From NCBI GenBank assembly GCA_030562195.1, contig JAUJPP010000003.1, forward strand, positions 40,492,602 to 40,556,601: a DNA stretch of 64,000 nt, given 5' to 3'. The DNA is from Nipponacmea schrenckii. Taxonomy: Eukaryota; Mollusca; Gastropoda; Lottiidae. Numbering within the stretch: position 1 is the stretch's first letter; each line of letters starts with the position of its first letter. Of the stretch, positions 1 through 11,319 are shown piece after piece. The notes below the pieces were generated by a model, which saw only the letters and a list, made by a program, of their open reading frames with translations, had not been told where the DNA came from and made no database searches. The translations under genes and the position numbers were made by a program.

Positions 1-306
1 TATAGGGTTTTTTTTTTCATAATCTATATATATATAAGGAACTTTGCAAATCATCGTTTGAGTATTTTATTATTAAAAAAAAACATGAAAAAAAACAACT
101 GTTTCATATTAAAACACAATTATCACAGACTAGAAAATAAACAAAAATATTCAAAACATTCTCATCATTATAATACATGTACTTGTTTTTAGGAGATGTG
201 AATGAACTCAGTTCTTTTTACTCGCATTGATCCTAAACAAGCAATATTGTTCCTTTAACCCGGTATCTCGTTTAATATTGCACTGACCCGATACAGCTTT
301 CTTTTC
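1..306. other. 3' flank of the first Rho gene, AT-rich
   Basis: No reading frame is seen. On the minus strand this is the 3' untranslated side of the Rho gene that stops at 307. A minus-strand AATAAA (TTTATT at 66-71 on the plus strand) is a plausible poly(A) signal. Confidence 0.4.
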
Positions 307-3031
307 TTAAAAGAATCGTTTCTTCTTGTGTTTTGAAATGGATGCCTTAATGGCAGCATGGAATACGTCTTCTACACCTTTGTCTAATTTCGACGAACAC
401 TCAACGTAAGTTAGAGCATTAATTCTATAAGCCATCGCACATCCATCTTCAAATTTGACTGGTCCAACAGTACTATTACAGTTCACTCTTAAATCGGATT
501 TAGTACCCACCAAAATAATTGGCACAGAACCACAAAAATGTCTGATTTCCGGTAACCAATTAAGGGAAACGTTTTCTAAACTAATTAAACTGTTGATAGA
601 GAAACATAAGATAACCACGTCTGTACCAGGATATGATTTTGGTCGAAATGTCCCATAATCTTCCTGTCCTGCTGTATCATGAAGACTTAACTCAATCTAT
701 AAATATAAAAATACAACAGTCATAGACTAATATCAATTTACAGAAATTTATCTTGACATCCGCCATTCATTACGTATTTCGACTTTGGCGAAAACGTATT
801 GTAATCGTTCGGATTATTTTATTTTTTTTTTTTTTTTTTTTTTTTTGTAATTCTTGGATGAGTTTGCAGAAAAACTGGTAAAAGGTGCAGAAATTCTAAA
901 TCTACAGTTGATCTTAGAATGATTTCTATTATCAAATAAAACAAAAACGGAAGTTCTATCTCTGACAGGAAGTGAGAACCGGAAGTTGAGTTTTTTTTGC
1001 TTCAGCAAGTTTATTTTCAGTTCGATTTTGACCGGATTTTCAGATTTGAAAACTTCAATGTATTTGTCAACTAACAATTATAGGTTTTATGCAATTAGGT
1101 TAAATATTTTACCCACGATTTGCAATTCAATATTCAAGGGTCATCGGCAAAAATTTCAGACCGTGATTTCTCCTTTAATATAAATGGTAAAATTTTGAAA
1201 CTTTACCAGTTGATAGGCGATATGATTATAATTTTTGAAAATATGTGAAAAAAAAAATTCTACTTCCGGTTTAGCCTCAAATGACGTAATTACGTAACTT
1301 CCGGTCTATAACTGCTAGGTGAAAAGTGAAAACTGTTTTATAAATAACTTGTCAATAGTAATTGATTTGACCTAAATAATTAGGTCAAGCTGCCATATCG
1401 GCCGCCATTTTGAATTTTTGTTACAATTCTTAAATCCGAAATTCAGACACTACTGATAGACCGATTTTGATGAAATTTAGCACATAGATACAATGGATCA
1501 TTATCTACCTTTTCTTGGAGACCGATTTTCAAATTTCGTATTTTCTTTCGAATTATTTAAATTTCGATTTTTTCAAAATTAGGTCACTTTAACGGCTACG
1601 GAAGGTGTGACCCACTTAATCTATGACCTTGAAAATTAGGTCAAATTATATTCAATATATTGTCTACGAGTAGATATTTTTTAATTTGGCTTACTTAAAA
1701 AATTCATAGAGATAAGTGTACTTACATACAGCAAAAATTGATAATTTTCATATTTTCGCCATCATTAACCGTTACGGAAGGTGTGACCTAATTATTTTAT
1801 GTCTTTGAAAACTAGGTCAAATGATATTCAATATATTGTCTAGATGTAGGTAATTGCAAATTTAGCCTACATAATATTTTAAGGCTCTCGAAATACGTTC
1901 ATAATTGTAAGCAATTCTAATTTTGATTTGTTCTGCGCAGTTGAATATCAATTATAATATCCATTATTTATATCCATTAGTTACATTAAAAAGTGATAAT
2001 TATCAATTGTCAATCAAATATTAAAATGTGTATCAACAAGAATAATTACTGATTTATTACCTACGTAATCAATTTACGATATACATTATTGAATATGGTT
2101 ATTAGATCATTCGTAACTCATACACAGAAATCGATATATCGGTATGTTTGTTATTCAATGTTTTGAAAAGTAAGTCAGTGACTAAGGAGAAATACATCCA
2201 AATATTGATTCAAAATGATTCATTCTTAAATTTAATTTTTTTCAATAACTAAAGCAACTACTTCTATCACATGAAATACCGAAATTGCTTAACAGACCAT
2301 GCAGTACTGCACTGTAAGTATATTTTGTGACTTAGAGGCATTATCACAGGTGAAAATAAGTTGTTTAATAAACATTAAGCGAACTATTCACCTATTTATA
2401 AAATTCAAAGATTTAACGAAAAATTAAAGTATTTAATTGATAATGAAAGTGAATTATGTCGCTAATGAGCCGCCGTAGATAAAGCGATTCGATACTTTAC
2501 CCATCCAACTAAACATATTTCAATACATGTCTGTTAATTATCAAGATTCTACTCACCGGTGTTTCACCATATTGTACATTTTCTACTGTAATATGAGAAA
2601 CAGTTGGTGTGCTGTCATCACTGTAGTCACCATATGAAAATCTGTTTATCAAACAACTTTTACCAACATTGCCATCACCAATTACTAAAATTTTCTTTTT
2701 CGTCAAGCATTTTTGAGGATCTATGACAGCTAGACTATCTGCAAAAAAGGAAAATACTTGATATATTATATATAAACGCCCTCTTTGTCTTTGAACTTAA
2801 GGTACCTATAATCATGTTAAATTATCGGCGTAGTCCATGTCTAAGATTCATTTTTGCATCTTCTGTATAAGAATTTACCAAATACAGTGGTGTCATGGTT
2901 TTGTGAACTGAGAAGGATCTTTCTAAGTCGTCATTCCCTTCAAAGCTATCCTAGAATGCATGTCTGCATTAACGTTGACAAAATAAAATACGACTAAGAA
3001 ACTTACCTTGCCTTGTTACACATTTAAACAT
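307..3031 (-). CDS. Rho-family small GTPase, copy 1 (three exons)
   Basis: Predicted Rho-type GTP-binding switch protein of 198 aa. Exons join 3031-3007, 2738-2557 and 696-307, with phases 1 and 0 and GT/AG borders. The protein starts MFKCVTRQ and has the P-loop GDGNVGKS, a switch I with PTV, the switch II DTAGQE with its catalytic Gln, GTKSD for guanine specificity and ECSSK in place of SAK. The Rho insert helix between TKSD and the C-terminal helix is almost absent. The C-terminus is basic (KHKKKRFF) with no CAAX cysteine, so prenylation is not expected; the Cys near the N-terminus could be acylated (inference). The ATG in the first small exon is preferred because the P-loop exon opens in phase 2 with no earlier in-frame Met. 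The gene is a tandem paralogue of the one at 4630-5725, with identical intron positions. Confidence 0.85.
814..846. repeat. Poly(T) tract in intron 2 of Rho copy 1
   Basis: A run rich in T inside the intron between 697 and 2556. It is low-complexity sequence with no coding meaning. Confidence 0.7.
1592..1855. repeat. Two spaced direct copies of an ~88-bp repeat in the Rho copy 1 intron
   Basis: The stretch at about 1592-1680 (ACGGAAGGTGTGACC, then CTTTGAAAACTAGGTCAAA-like sequence, then TTCAATATATTGTCTA) recurs at about 1768-1855 with minor changes. The spacing is ~176 bp. It looks like a local duplication or part of a dispersed repeat. Confidence 0.6.
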
Positions 3032-4629
3032 GGTATCACTTTCTATTAAACTTCTAACCGAATGTGTTAATTAAGTGTTTGGAATCACATGTATGAACAA
3101 AATAGATTTTATAGTTCATTTATATACTACCTTATTGACAGTCTAAATATAACTTTCATTCCAATTGGCTTAAAATATACCTGTGGTTCTACCTTTATTT
3201 TTATGTTTCATTGTAGGCGTCGTTTACAAAGGATACAATGGTCTGTATAGTGAGTCATTTATTGGATGAGTTGTTGATATAGGCATTATTTTAATGTTTG
3301 ATTGTTTAATTCGAGTTAAAAATGTTTTTGAAAAATTATTCACGCAAATGGTTTACGTCACTGAATTCAGTCAACAAACCTACATATCGTGAATTTATTT
3401 GTTAAATGAAGCTTAGGATTGTTTGATTGCCAGCTGCATATTAATATATATATAGAATTCGGTCCCTTTGCTACCCGTATTTCCGCTCAAGTCTCAAAAC
3501 CAAATAAAGCAATCTGCAGTTACAGACAGAAACCAAGGTGGTTGGCGTTTTATAGTGTTTTTTTTTTCTCTAAGTATAAGTTAGGGTTTAAATTTATCAA
3601 GAGTTCTCCTGTATTCAATTAGGCCCATCTAATTTTCATAGGCCATTGTAACATTGTGTAGTGCCAAATACATTTTGTATTCAGTTTTGATATAAGACGA
3701 AATTGATTGTTTGGATAAACCTTACAGTATTTGCTATGATCATTTTAAACAATCCTTAACAAAAATTGCCACGTTTTCCATAAATAATACTGAATCATTA
3801 GTAATATTTGTAAGGCGTAAAATGGACGTTGGATTTTAATTGTCAGTTGAATTATTTCGAACGTAATCGGGTGAAAACCGCGCAGTCCACCAGAGATGAC
3901 CATATAAACACGCTGTTAGTCACATTCTGCAGTGCATAGAGTCAGTAAGATTTGGATAAGGCAGGATAAGATATGATGTGCATAAATAGCTGTAGGTCGT
4001 AAGTCGGATGCTGAATGGCTCTGTGTCTAATTAGTTTCAGCATCCGGAACGTGACTTAATTGTTTCTTATCGTAAAGCTTCATCCCGATAACCATAGGCC
4101 TACGGCTCTTGTCATTTCAGCTCGAAAGATTGGAGGAGGGACGTGGCCAAACTATCGACATAATCCGACAGAAATTGATATTGTTTGTCGCCTGCGCTAG
4201 AAACAAAAGTCAATAGTCAACACGAATCACAGTGCAATGGAGCCCGTAGAAATTACCGAAACAAAACTGTAATCTAATTTTGAACTAAAAAATAATCCAA
4301 ACGTTAATGGTTTATTAAAACAAACAAATATCATAAAGAATACAAGGTACCCGTACAGAATGGTTCTTACATCGCAGTAACACAGTAAGCCATTTTGAAT
4401 CACCTCGACTCAAGTCAAAGGTAACCTGGAAAATATTTATTGTGATAATGATGATAATAAATTGCATATAATCTCTTCATATGGAACTAAATGCGATGAA
4501 ACCATGCTTGAGTGCAAGACTGTATAACGACAAATCTTTCATGGTTCTCAAGGTGTGTATGGGTGTCAAAGATGTCTTTGAATATGCATGGTGGTTGAGC
4601 TTCAGCTTCATTTCAGCTTAGATATCAGT
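3032..4629. other. Intergenic region between the two Rho genes
   Basis: No exon-like reading frame with splice sites is seen. It holds the promoter side of Rho copy 1 and the 3' flank of Rho copy 2. No repeat was recognised. Confidence 0.4.
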
Positions 4630-5725
4630 TCAAGATAAGAGAATTGGTTTTCGCTTTTTGCATTTCTTGGTAAAGCAGGCCTTAACAGCTTCTTTAAATA
4701 CTGCCTCAACCCCAACATTAGTTTTAGCTGAACATTCCAAATATGCCATTGCCCCTATTTTATCTGCCACTTTCACAGCATCCTTATACTTGACTGGTCC
4801 TTGTTTTATGAAACCCGTAGAAACGGTATTAATGTCACAAAGTTCATCTCTAATATCACTTTTAGTACCAACTAATATCACTGGTGTTAAACAGCAAAAG
4901 TGTCTGATCTCTGGTGCCCAGTTTAGAACCACATTAGTTAGACTGTCCGGGTTGTCTAGAGAAAATACTATCAATACGATATCTGTATCGGGGTAGAATA
5001 TTGGTCGTAATCTATCATAACATTCTTGTCCAGCAGTATCATACAACAATAAATCTACCTGGAAAAATTATAATAATCAGTTAAACACAATTGTATTTCT
5101 TTCTGTTGCTGAAGAGCAAGTGGCAGACTTTCTTTCTTAAAAGAGTTATATATAGATTGGTATCATTGGTTTAGGTAACTCGAATTGAATTTGATTTTGG
5201 ATTTGATGACTCCAGAAATGTCAGAACTCCATTCATTAAGGCAGGATCACTTCTGGTTTAACTTACTATGAGCATGTACTTATTATTTAGCCTTCTTTTT
5301 ATTTAATGAATTATGAAACTTACGTGTGTTTTTCCATACATTACTTCAACAACATCGCTCTCGAAAACTGTTGGTAAATAACCGTTTTCATTGAATTCAT
5401 TTCTGACGAATCTGTGTAATAGACAGGTTTTACCACATTCACCATCTCCTACTATTACTAACTTCTTTCTGCTCACTTTCTTACAATTACTATCTGAAAT
5501 AGTTTTAATATAGTAAATACATAGTAACACATAAACAGTAATATACTGTTTACTAAATGCTTTTAATAAACTTGATTCATTTCTATACAATATCATTTGT
5601 GAGCAATTCTAATATCATGTAATATTTCGCTCTAAATGATTACAGAGAAGTGATATATATTTTATACTTTTATAAATGAATAATTGTGAACTATCATTAC
5701 CTTGTCTTTTAATGCACTGGAACAT
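4630..5725 (-). CDS. Rho-family small GTPase, copy 2 (three exons)
   Basis: Predicted Rho-type GTPase of 207 aa from exons 5725-5701, 5493-5324 and 5058-4630; the joins keep frame (phases 1 and 0). It starts MFQCIKRQ. Visible G motifs are GDGECGKT (close to the Rho GDGACGKT), switch I YLPTVFES, switch II DTAGQE, GTKSD and ECSAK, so nucleotide binding and hydrolysis look intact. A shortened Rho insert follows [10 protein letters not shown]. The protein ends [12 protein letters not shown]: strongly basic, with a Cys ten residues from the end but no CAAX box. Intron positions match copy 1 exactly, which supports a tandem duplication. Membrane attachment would have to use the basic tail or the N-terminal Cys (inference). 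The closest named Rho subfamily is not clear by eye. Confidence 0.9.
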
Positions 5726-7356
5726 TATGAAAACTTTAATTATAGGAGCTTTCCGTCAATGTGTCAATACAATATACAACTGATATATTATTACTATACA
5801 TGTTATGATATATAAACTATACCTATATCTAAATATAACTATGAACTCTATTGGTTGGAATGAAGTATCTATTTATAGATTTCATTCACAAAGATCTATT
5901 TTGAGTTGAAGCTCTACTTTCTAATTGAGGAAGCTTAATAAGTAATAATAATAATATGGGGTATTTTTCAACAATTTTCAAATTTCTTTCTAAAACTAGT
6001 ATAATACCCCATTTGTTCTAGTTATATACATACTTTAAATTAAAAAGAAGTTAATGATATATATAATTGTAATGGGAAATTTTCGCAAACTTAATTTTTA
6101 ACGCCAAGACTATTTAAAACATTTACGTAGCCACTTAAAGTTCCTTAATATGGTTTCAGTGCATTTTAAAGGTTCAGGTAAGAGTTTGTATCCGGCTAAA
6201 CACAAAGTCAAGGGCAATAACTCATAAAGTATCCACTGAAAACTTTTTAAATTGAAAATTGACCACCGTCTTATCGAATCCAATGCTCACACCAAGTTTC
6301 ATTAAAATACATTGAAGATTGTAGCTTCTATTGTGTCTTCAACAAATATAGATGCAGGGGCAATAACTCAATAATTGTTCATCGAACAATCATCAAATTC
6401 GAAATTGACCGGCGTATTTTAAATTCCAATTCTAATTGTAGCTTCTATAGTGTCTACAACAAATGTTGACGCACCGAAGGACAGGGGCGACGACAATATG
6501 CGTCTATGTATTTGGGCGTTTAAAAGGGTGAATCTGTTGAAGGATCAATCAATATATTATATCCCATATGACGTGTATTACAATTCTTGAAGCATTTGGA
6601 TCGCGGAATTCCAAATGTTGCATTTGATGATACAAATTCAGCCAGACTCACAAAGAAATTACATAGCCCACTAATAATTTGGTTTTTTATTTTACCATTA
6701 AAGTGTGATGACGAATCAATTGCGTGAGATGAACGATTTGTCAACGTTAGACGAGCATCTTGAGCGTGTGAATAACGTATGAATAACGACATAATAGCGT
6801 TTTGCTGGCGTGTGTGTTTTAGATCTCACTTTCACATAAAGCGATTCCGGCGCTTTCCCAGCGATATTGAATCTTTCAGACTCATTACAACATTTCTTAT
6901 TATGTTCCTAGCCTATAACATGTTGGAAGATATTCCATCTTAACCCATCCCTCAAAAAATAAAACCTTTCCCTCAATTGAAATTTACCGCCATAGGTTTA
7001 TAATGCTGAAGTATTATTACACTTTGTTTTCCAATGTCGGTCAACCAAGTTCGTGTCCATATAAGAATAACAGATTGATTCCTTTGGGTTTTTAAGAAGA
7101 TATTTGTTACCTTTAAGCATTTAAAAAATTATGATATTTGTAAATAACTGATTTATAATAAATTCTTAATATTTTGACCTAACCAATTATTGAAAGGCGG
7201 TTTTTCTCGGAGTTGTCAAGTATATTGAACATGATTGTCACAGTGTCCCATTATGAATAAACAGTCTTATTTGTCATAAACCACAACAATAAGAAACAAA
7301 TGGATTGCATACTTAACTATGACGTCATAATCAAATGAGGTATAAGTGAGACGAAA
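5726..7356. other. Intergenic region between Rho copy 2 and the 789-aa protein gene
   Basis: The two flanking genes are divergent, so both promoters should lie here. A short inverted repeat (TGGGGTATT near 5955 and AATACCCCA near 6003) and a degenerate copy of the dispersed GGGCGTAT repeat (6215-6524) are visible. No gene is seen; the 90-codon minus-strand frame at 6520-6792 has no recognisable features. Confidence 0.4.
6215..6524 (+). repeat. Degenerate copy of the dispersed CAAGGGCAATAACTCA / GGGCGTAT repeat
   Basis: It contains CAAGGGCAATAACTCA, ACACCAAGTTTCATTAAAAT and a right end ACAGGGGCGACGACAATATGC followed by TTTGGGCGTTTAAAA. The same signature occurs at several other sites in the window. 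Confidence 0.65.
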
Positions 7357-10300
7357 ATGGCGAATTACAACAGTCCGTTGTATGAAAGAGCCTGCTCTGT
7401 GTTTCAAAGACGTGTGAAGCAAGTATATTTTCAACTTAATCCATTTCTGGAGAGATCTAATTTAAAAGACGATGAAGCTGAATGTTATCAACCAAGTAGT
7501 AAATTCGTTATACCACTATCATCATTAGTTGTTTGTGAACAATTTGATTCAGATGAAGCTTTAGATTGGAAAGTTTTAAATCCAGGTATGTTTGCCAGTT
7601 TCTGATTTAGAATTGATTTGAAATATATTTTCGCTCAAATTATCTCGATATATTTTTTAATTTAAATAGGGGGGGGGGGGCGGACTACTATCTCGTAGTT
7701 CCGGGAAAGCACGGGCCTAGGAATCAGACCTAATTTTTATTTCCTCGCACCGATCTGGATTTGAACCCACGGCACCTAGTCGCCTAGCAGACGACAGTCC
7801 AACTCGCTAACCACTGAGCCATTCACCACCCTAATAAAGTGGTTTCAGAACTCAGTTTTAACGAGAAGTACTCAAATTATCTCGATATATTTTTTAGTTT
7901 CAAGTTAGAGAAAGCATTTTACCTGACGTAAGAATCATCTCCCATCTAATTTATAATTGAATCTCTGTGTCTAAACCTACATGTTTTATTTCTGTATTTC
8001 AGAGGAATTTTGGGAATATCTCTATTCAGGTGGTTGGGCAGATAATTGTTCCTTACGAGTATTAGAGGGTGAACTTCTCGTGTTACTGAAGACGATATTA
8101 TGTGTTTTGGAGAAAAACGAAGAAGTTACAAGTCACAATACGTTTGCATATGCGAAAAATAAAAGACGAGTCCACAGGTGTTATGTGAACTCTCGGGATG
8201 TGGTAAGGAATTTGAATATGTACCCCCATCTTATTTTCTTTTTTTACAAAATCGTTAAGCCGTAAAATATGTGTCAGAATGCACCAAATCAATTTTAAAA
8301 AAAATTCTTGGAAGATACCTCTCAGTCGCTAGGTTTAAAATAAAGCCTAGAAGATAAAGATAATAAATAGGTATTCTATGGTAACGTTTTGATACCAGGT
8401 AGGTCCACTGCTAAACAAGCTCTCACTTTGGCCAAGATTCAAAAAATCAATGAATAAGAAACTAATTAATCAGGTTTATCGATCATTTCAATATTCCTAT
8501 GTGTAATTTTTATTACTCGAAAACCATCTATCTATTGTGTATTTGCGTAATCGTAAAAAAACATTTATTTCGTTTTTCAGAATCAAGAATTTACAGATCA
8601 AACATTACTTGTAGAATTCATATACTATGGTGTTAATCAGAAAAGTAATGAAAAGAAGAAAAGGGATGCATTAATAAGTTGGAGAGACTATAAAGAAATG
8701 GCTGCCAAGGCTGCTGGTCTCAAGAGATTTGTAGATATTGTCGACCTCATGGGGTCAAACAAGAAAGAAAAGAAAACGGGTGATTTCATGAATTTGGTAC
8801 GTGCACCAAAATCAACATATGTGGCAGGTCAGACAGAAAATAAAGATGTAAGGTTTGAATCAATAATGGCTAGGAGATGGGCTGAAGGATTTCGAGCATC
8901 AAATAACTTAAGACGACAAAGTCAGTCACCTCCAACCACTGAATCCGGTTCGATGGTTTCACATTCGCCGGAACAATCTAGTACTATTACAATAGATCAA
9001 AATACAGCCAAAACTTCGGATAATGGCAGTGAACGTTTGGCTAAAATGGATGAAATATTATTTGATAAATCGAAAAGGGTAGGTCGTTCCCGTCGAGCTA
9101 ACACATTCTTTGGGGATTTAGTCGGTAGAAGAGCACCACCTGGTGAGGAGTTTTATATCAATCAATTAACCCCAAAACATACAGAACCCTTTCTAGCTTC
9201 AGAATATTTACGAAAACTTAAACAGGAAAGAATAACAGAAAGAGAGAAGGAAATAGAGGAAATCAAACAGCTTACTGATAGAATGAAAGAAAATAAACTC
9301 GAATGTATTGATGACTCTTGGCAATCGCCTGATGGATCATACAAGCCCCTCATGAGAATCTATGATAGAAGAGTGTCATTCGGGGAGTTTTATCGTTTTC
9401 TTCAAGACGAAAACAAATATGACCCTCGATTTAAAAAGGGGGCTTCAAAGAAAAAGAAATTATCAGATGGTATAAAGGTACGAAGATCTACAAGTATTGG
9501 AATAAAAAAGAGTTCCAGAGAAACAGATACCGCTGTTGTGGAAAAACCGTCCAAGAAGGTCGTAACAGATAGACAACGGTTTGCTAATATGGTTGGAGGT
9601 GTAACTGATAGCGAAGCTGCAAAGAGTCATTGTCTTAAAAATGTTAGTTCTGATCACAAAAATGAAGGAAACGTAAATATCAAACCACCACTTGCAGTGG
9701 GGAGGGTTAGACGTCCAAACTCGATGTTCTCTGATACAGTACCATCAACGATACACAGGCGTTTTGATGAGCAGTTTTATTCAACCCTTCCAAAAATAAC
9801 CTCACCTATATACGAAGGAGTTTCCCGAGCTGAGAATATAGATGATAGGTACACCTCGACGGAGAACGTTGTTCCACGGAAGAATCGTCGATATAGAGGT
9901 GGTTATAATAAGAGAACACCAACAACTGAAGATAGTTATTCCGATGACGAATCATTAGACTCGCTTATTTGTGATGAAGAGGATGATTTTAAAGATACAG
10001 TCTTTGATTCCAATAAAATCAACCGCAAGTACAGCATTGAGAAAATTAAAGCTATGAGATCTAAAAAGGAAAAGAAACCTCCAGTTTTAAACATTCTCAA
10101 AAAATTTTGTCGCGTGAATAAGATAGTGAATAATTTAGGTCCGAAACCCAGTAAGACTCCTCGTAAATCTGTTGCTGATGCAAATAAAGCAAAACAGTCT
10201 GCTAAAGCATTTGGTCTGTTCCGTCGATTAAATAAAAAAGGCTTGCCAGAAGATAAACCAACAACAGAAATAGGTAAAATGAAACATTTCGAATTTTTAA

Positions 10301-10521
10301 AGCACAAAGATTATGAAGTAAATATACCAGATATAGTTAAACCTGATTTTAAGGCTTCGTCGATCGAGAACTTCAAAGACAATCTATTACAAGCAATGGA
10401 TTACTTTGTTATACGTAAGGAAATGATCACTTCTAGTCATAATTTTGAAACTGTTACTACTATTACATTCACTCGTCCAGAGGCTTATGTTAGACTACAT
10501 CAAGTTCCCAAGGATCCATGA
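7357..10521 (+). CDS. Uncharacterised basic 789-aa protein (three exons)
   Basis: I do not recognise a family. Exons 7357-7585, 8003-8202 and 8581-10521 join in frame (phases 1 and 0) with good GT/AG sites; the large last exon encodes residues 144-789. The start ATG has an AAAATGG context. The first ~200 residues are compact and mixed in composition (EEFWEYLYSGGW, LVEFIYYGVN) and may fold as a domain. The rest is rich in Lys, Arg and Ser and probably largely disordered. A motif is repeated: VGRSRRANTFFGDLV...FY near residue 310 and VGRVRRPNSMFSDT...FY near residue 516, with a weaker RRVSFGEFY between them. Residues ~353-383 look like a charged helix or coiled coil. No signal peptide or membrane segment is seen. 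A nuclear or scaffold role would be a guess. CHMP2B follows downstream on the same strand after ~800 bp. Confidence 0.8.
7669..7831 (-). mobile_element. tRNA-derived SINE, family A (minus copy)
   Basis: It lies in intron 1 of the 789-aa protein gene. Read on the minus strand it begins GAATGGCTCAGTGGTTAGCG (A box) and carries GGGTTCAAATCC (B box), then a shared body ending CTACGAGATAGTAGT and a G/C homopolymer. It matches the plus-strand copy at 13208-13364 almost base for base. Confidence 0.85.
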
Positions 10522-10621
10522 TAATATGTATTGGTTGTTCATTATAACAAGATAATGGCGATAAAAAAATATTTTTGTAGATTTTGTTTTATATTAGCCT
10601 ATTCATTTAAGTCTCAAAATG

Positions 10622-10627
10622 AATAAA
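10622..10627 (+). terminator. Poly(A) signal of the 789-aa protein gene
   Basis: AATAAA lies 101 bases after the stop codon. Confidence 0.5.
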
Positions 10628-10725
10628 GTGTAGAATTTGTATATATATTGTTGCTATCAAGAATTAAGCATGAACTGGAAGATGGCATCCATAATTTTTT
10701 CTCACTTACTTTAACATTCTCTCAT

Positions 10726-11050
10726 AGGCCCTATTGGCTAACAGAGTTTAACGTTTGCTGACCTGGGCTCAATCCCGGCAAAGGGAGATGAACTGTCCGT
10801 TTTCTATCTCTGTTTCCCCTAGTCAGTGATGCTAGTCTGATCGTTAGAATGGATGGGACAATAAACCAAGGCCCCGTGTGCCACGGATGTGCACGTTAAA
10901 GATACATCGACAGAAAAATTGCAAAAAGAGTAGGATTGTGCCCCTGTCATAGCAAAACTTTCCTCAATTCACACTGCATGGCGTCGTCCGTCTTCATTTG
11001 CTTTATAATGTGCAGAAGAGAAGGACGTAAAACTGCATTCATTTCTCTTC
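10726..11050 (+). mobile_element. SINE, family B (plus copy)
   Basis: It has GGGCTCAATCCCGG (B-box-like), TCAGTGATGC, GGGACAATAAACC, GTGCACGTTAAAGAT and a tail GACGTAAAACTGCATTCATTTC. A second copy, inverted, occupies 61612-61995 with the same blocks in the same order. Family A and family B share no obvious body. Confidence 0.8.
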
Positions 11051-11154
11051 AATTTTCAACATTTGTGCTTTACTGTATTAGGAAAGCTATTGCATGAGGG
11101 TTGTAACAACTCTACTGAAAACGAGTTAGTGAGGCGAAAGGTCTCTATATAAAA

Positions 11155-11200
11155 CCGGAAGTAGACAGAGACCTCTCTAAACAAAATACTTCTACTTCCG
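11155..11200. promoter_or_regulatory. Inverted pair of ETS/GABP-like sites upstream of CHMP2B
   Basis: CCGGAAGT at 11155-11162 and ACTTCCG at 11194-11200 face each other ~120-165 bp upstream of the ATG. Such sites are common in promoters of broadly expressed animal genes; their function here is inferred. Confidence 0.35.
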
Positions 11201-11319
11201 TTTTGTTTCAATATCACAGATATCTTAGTCATTGAGATTGTTTCGAAATTAGGGCTTTTATACTTTATTATATCGAAAACTTTTTATTCGAGGTTTAATA
11301 TTGAATTAATTATTTCAAC

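Noticed and set aside
2509..2706. Separate 65-aa GTPase starting at 2706
   Set aside because: The first codon is TTG; the reading continues upstream to a splice acceptor and joins a small ATG exon at 3031-3007.
6520..6792. 90-codon minus-strand frame as a gene
   Set aside because: No recognisable motif, no splice context, and it abuts a dispersed repeat.
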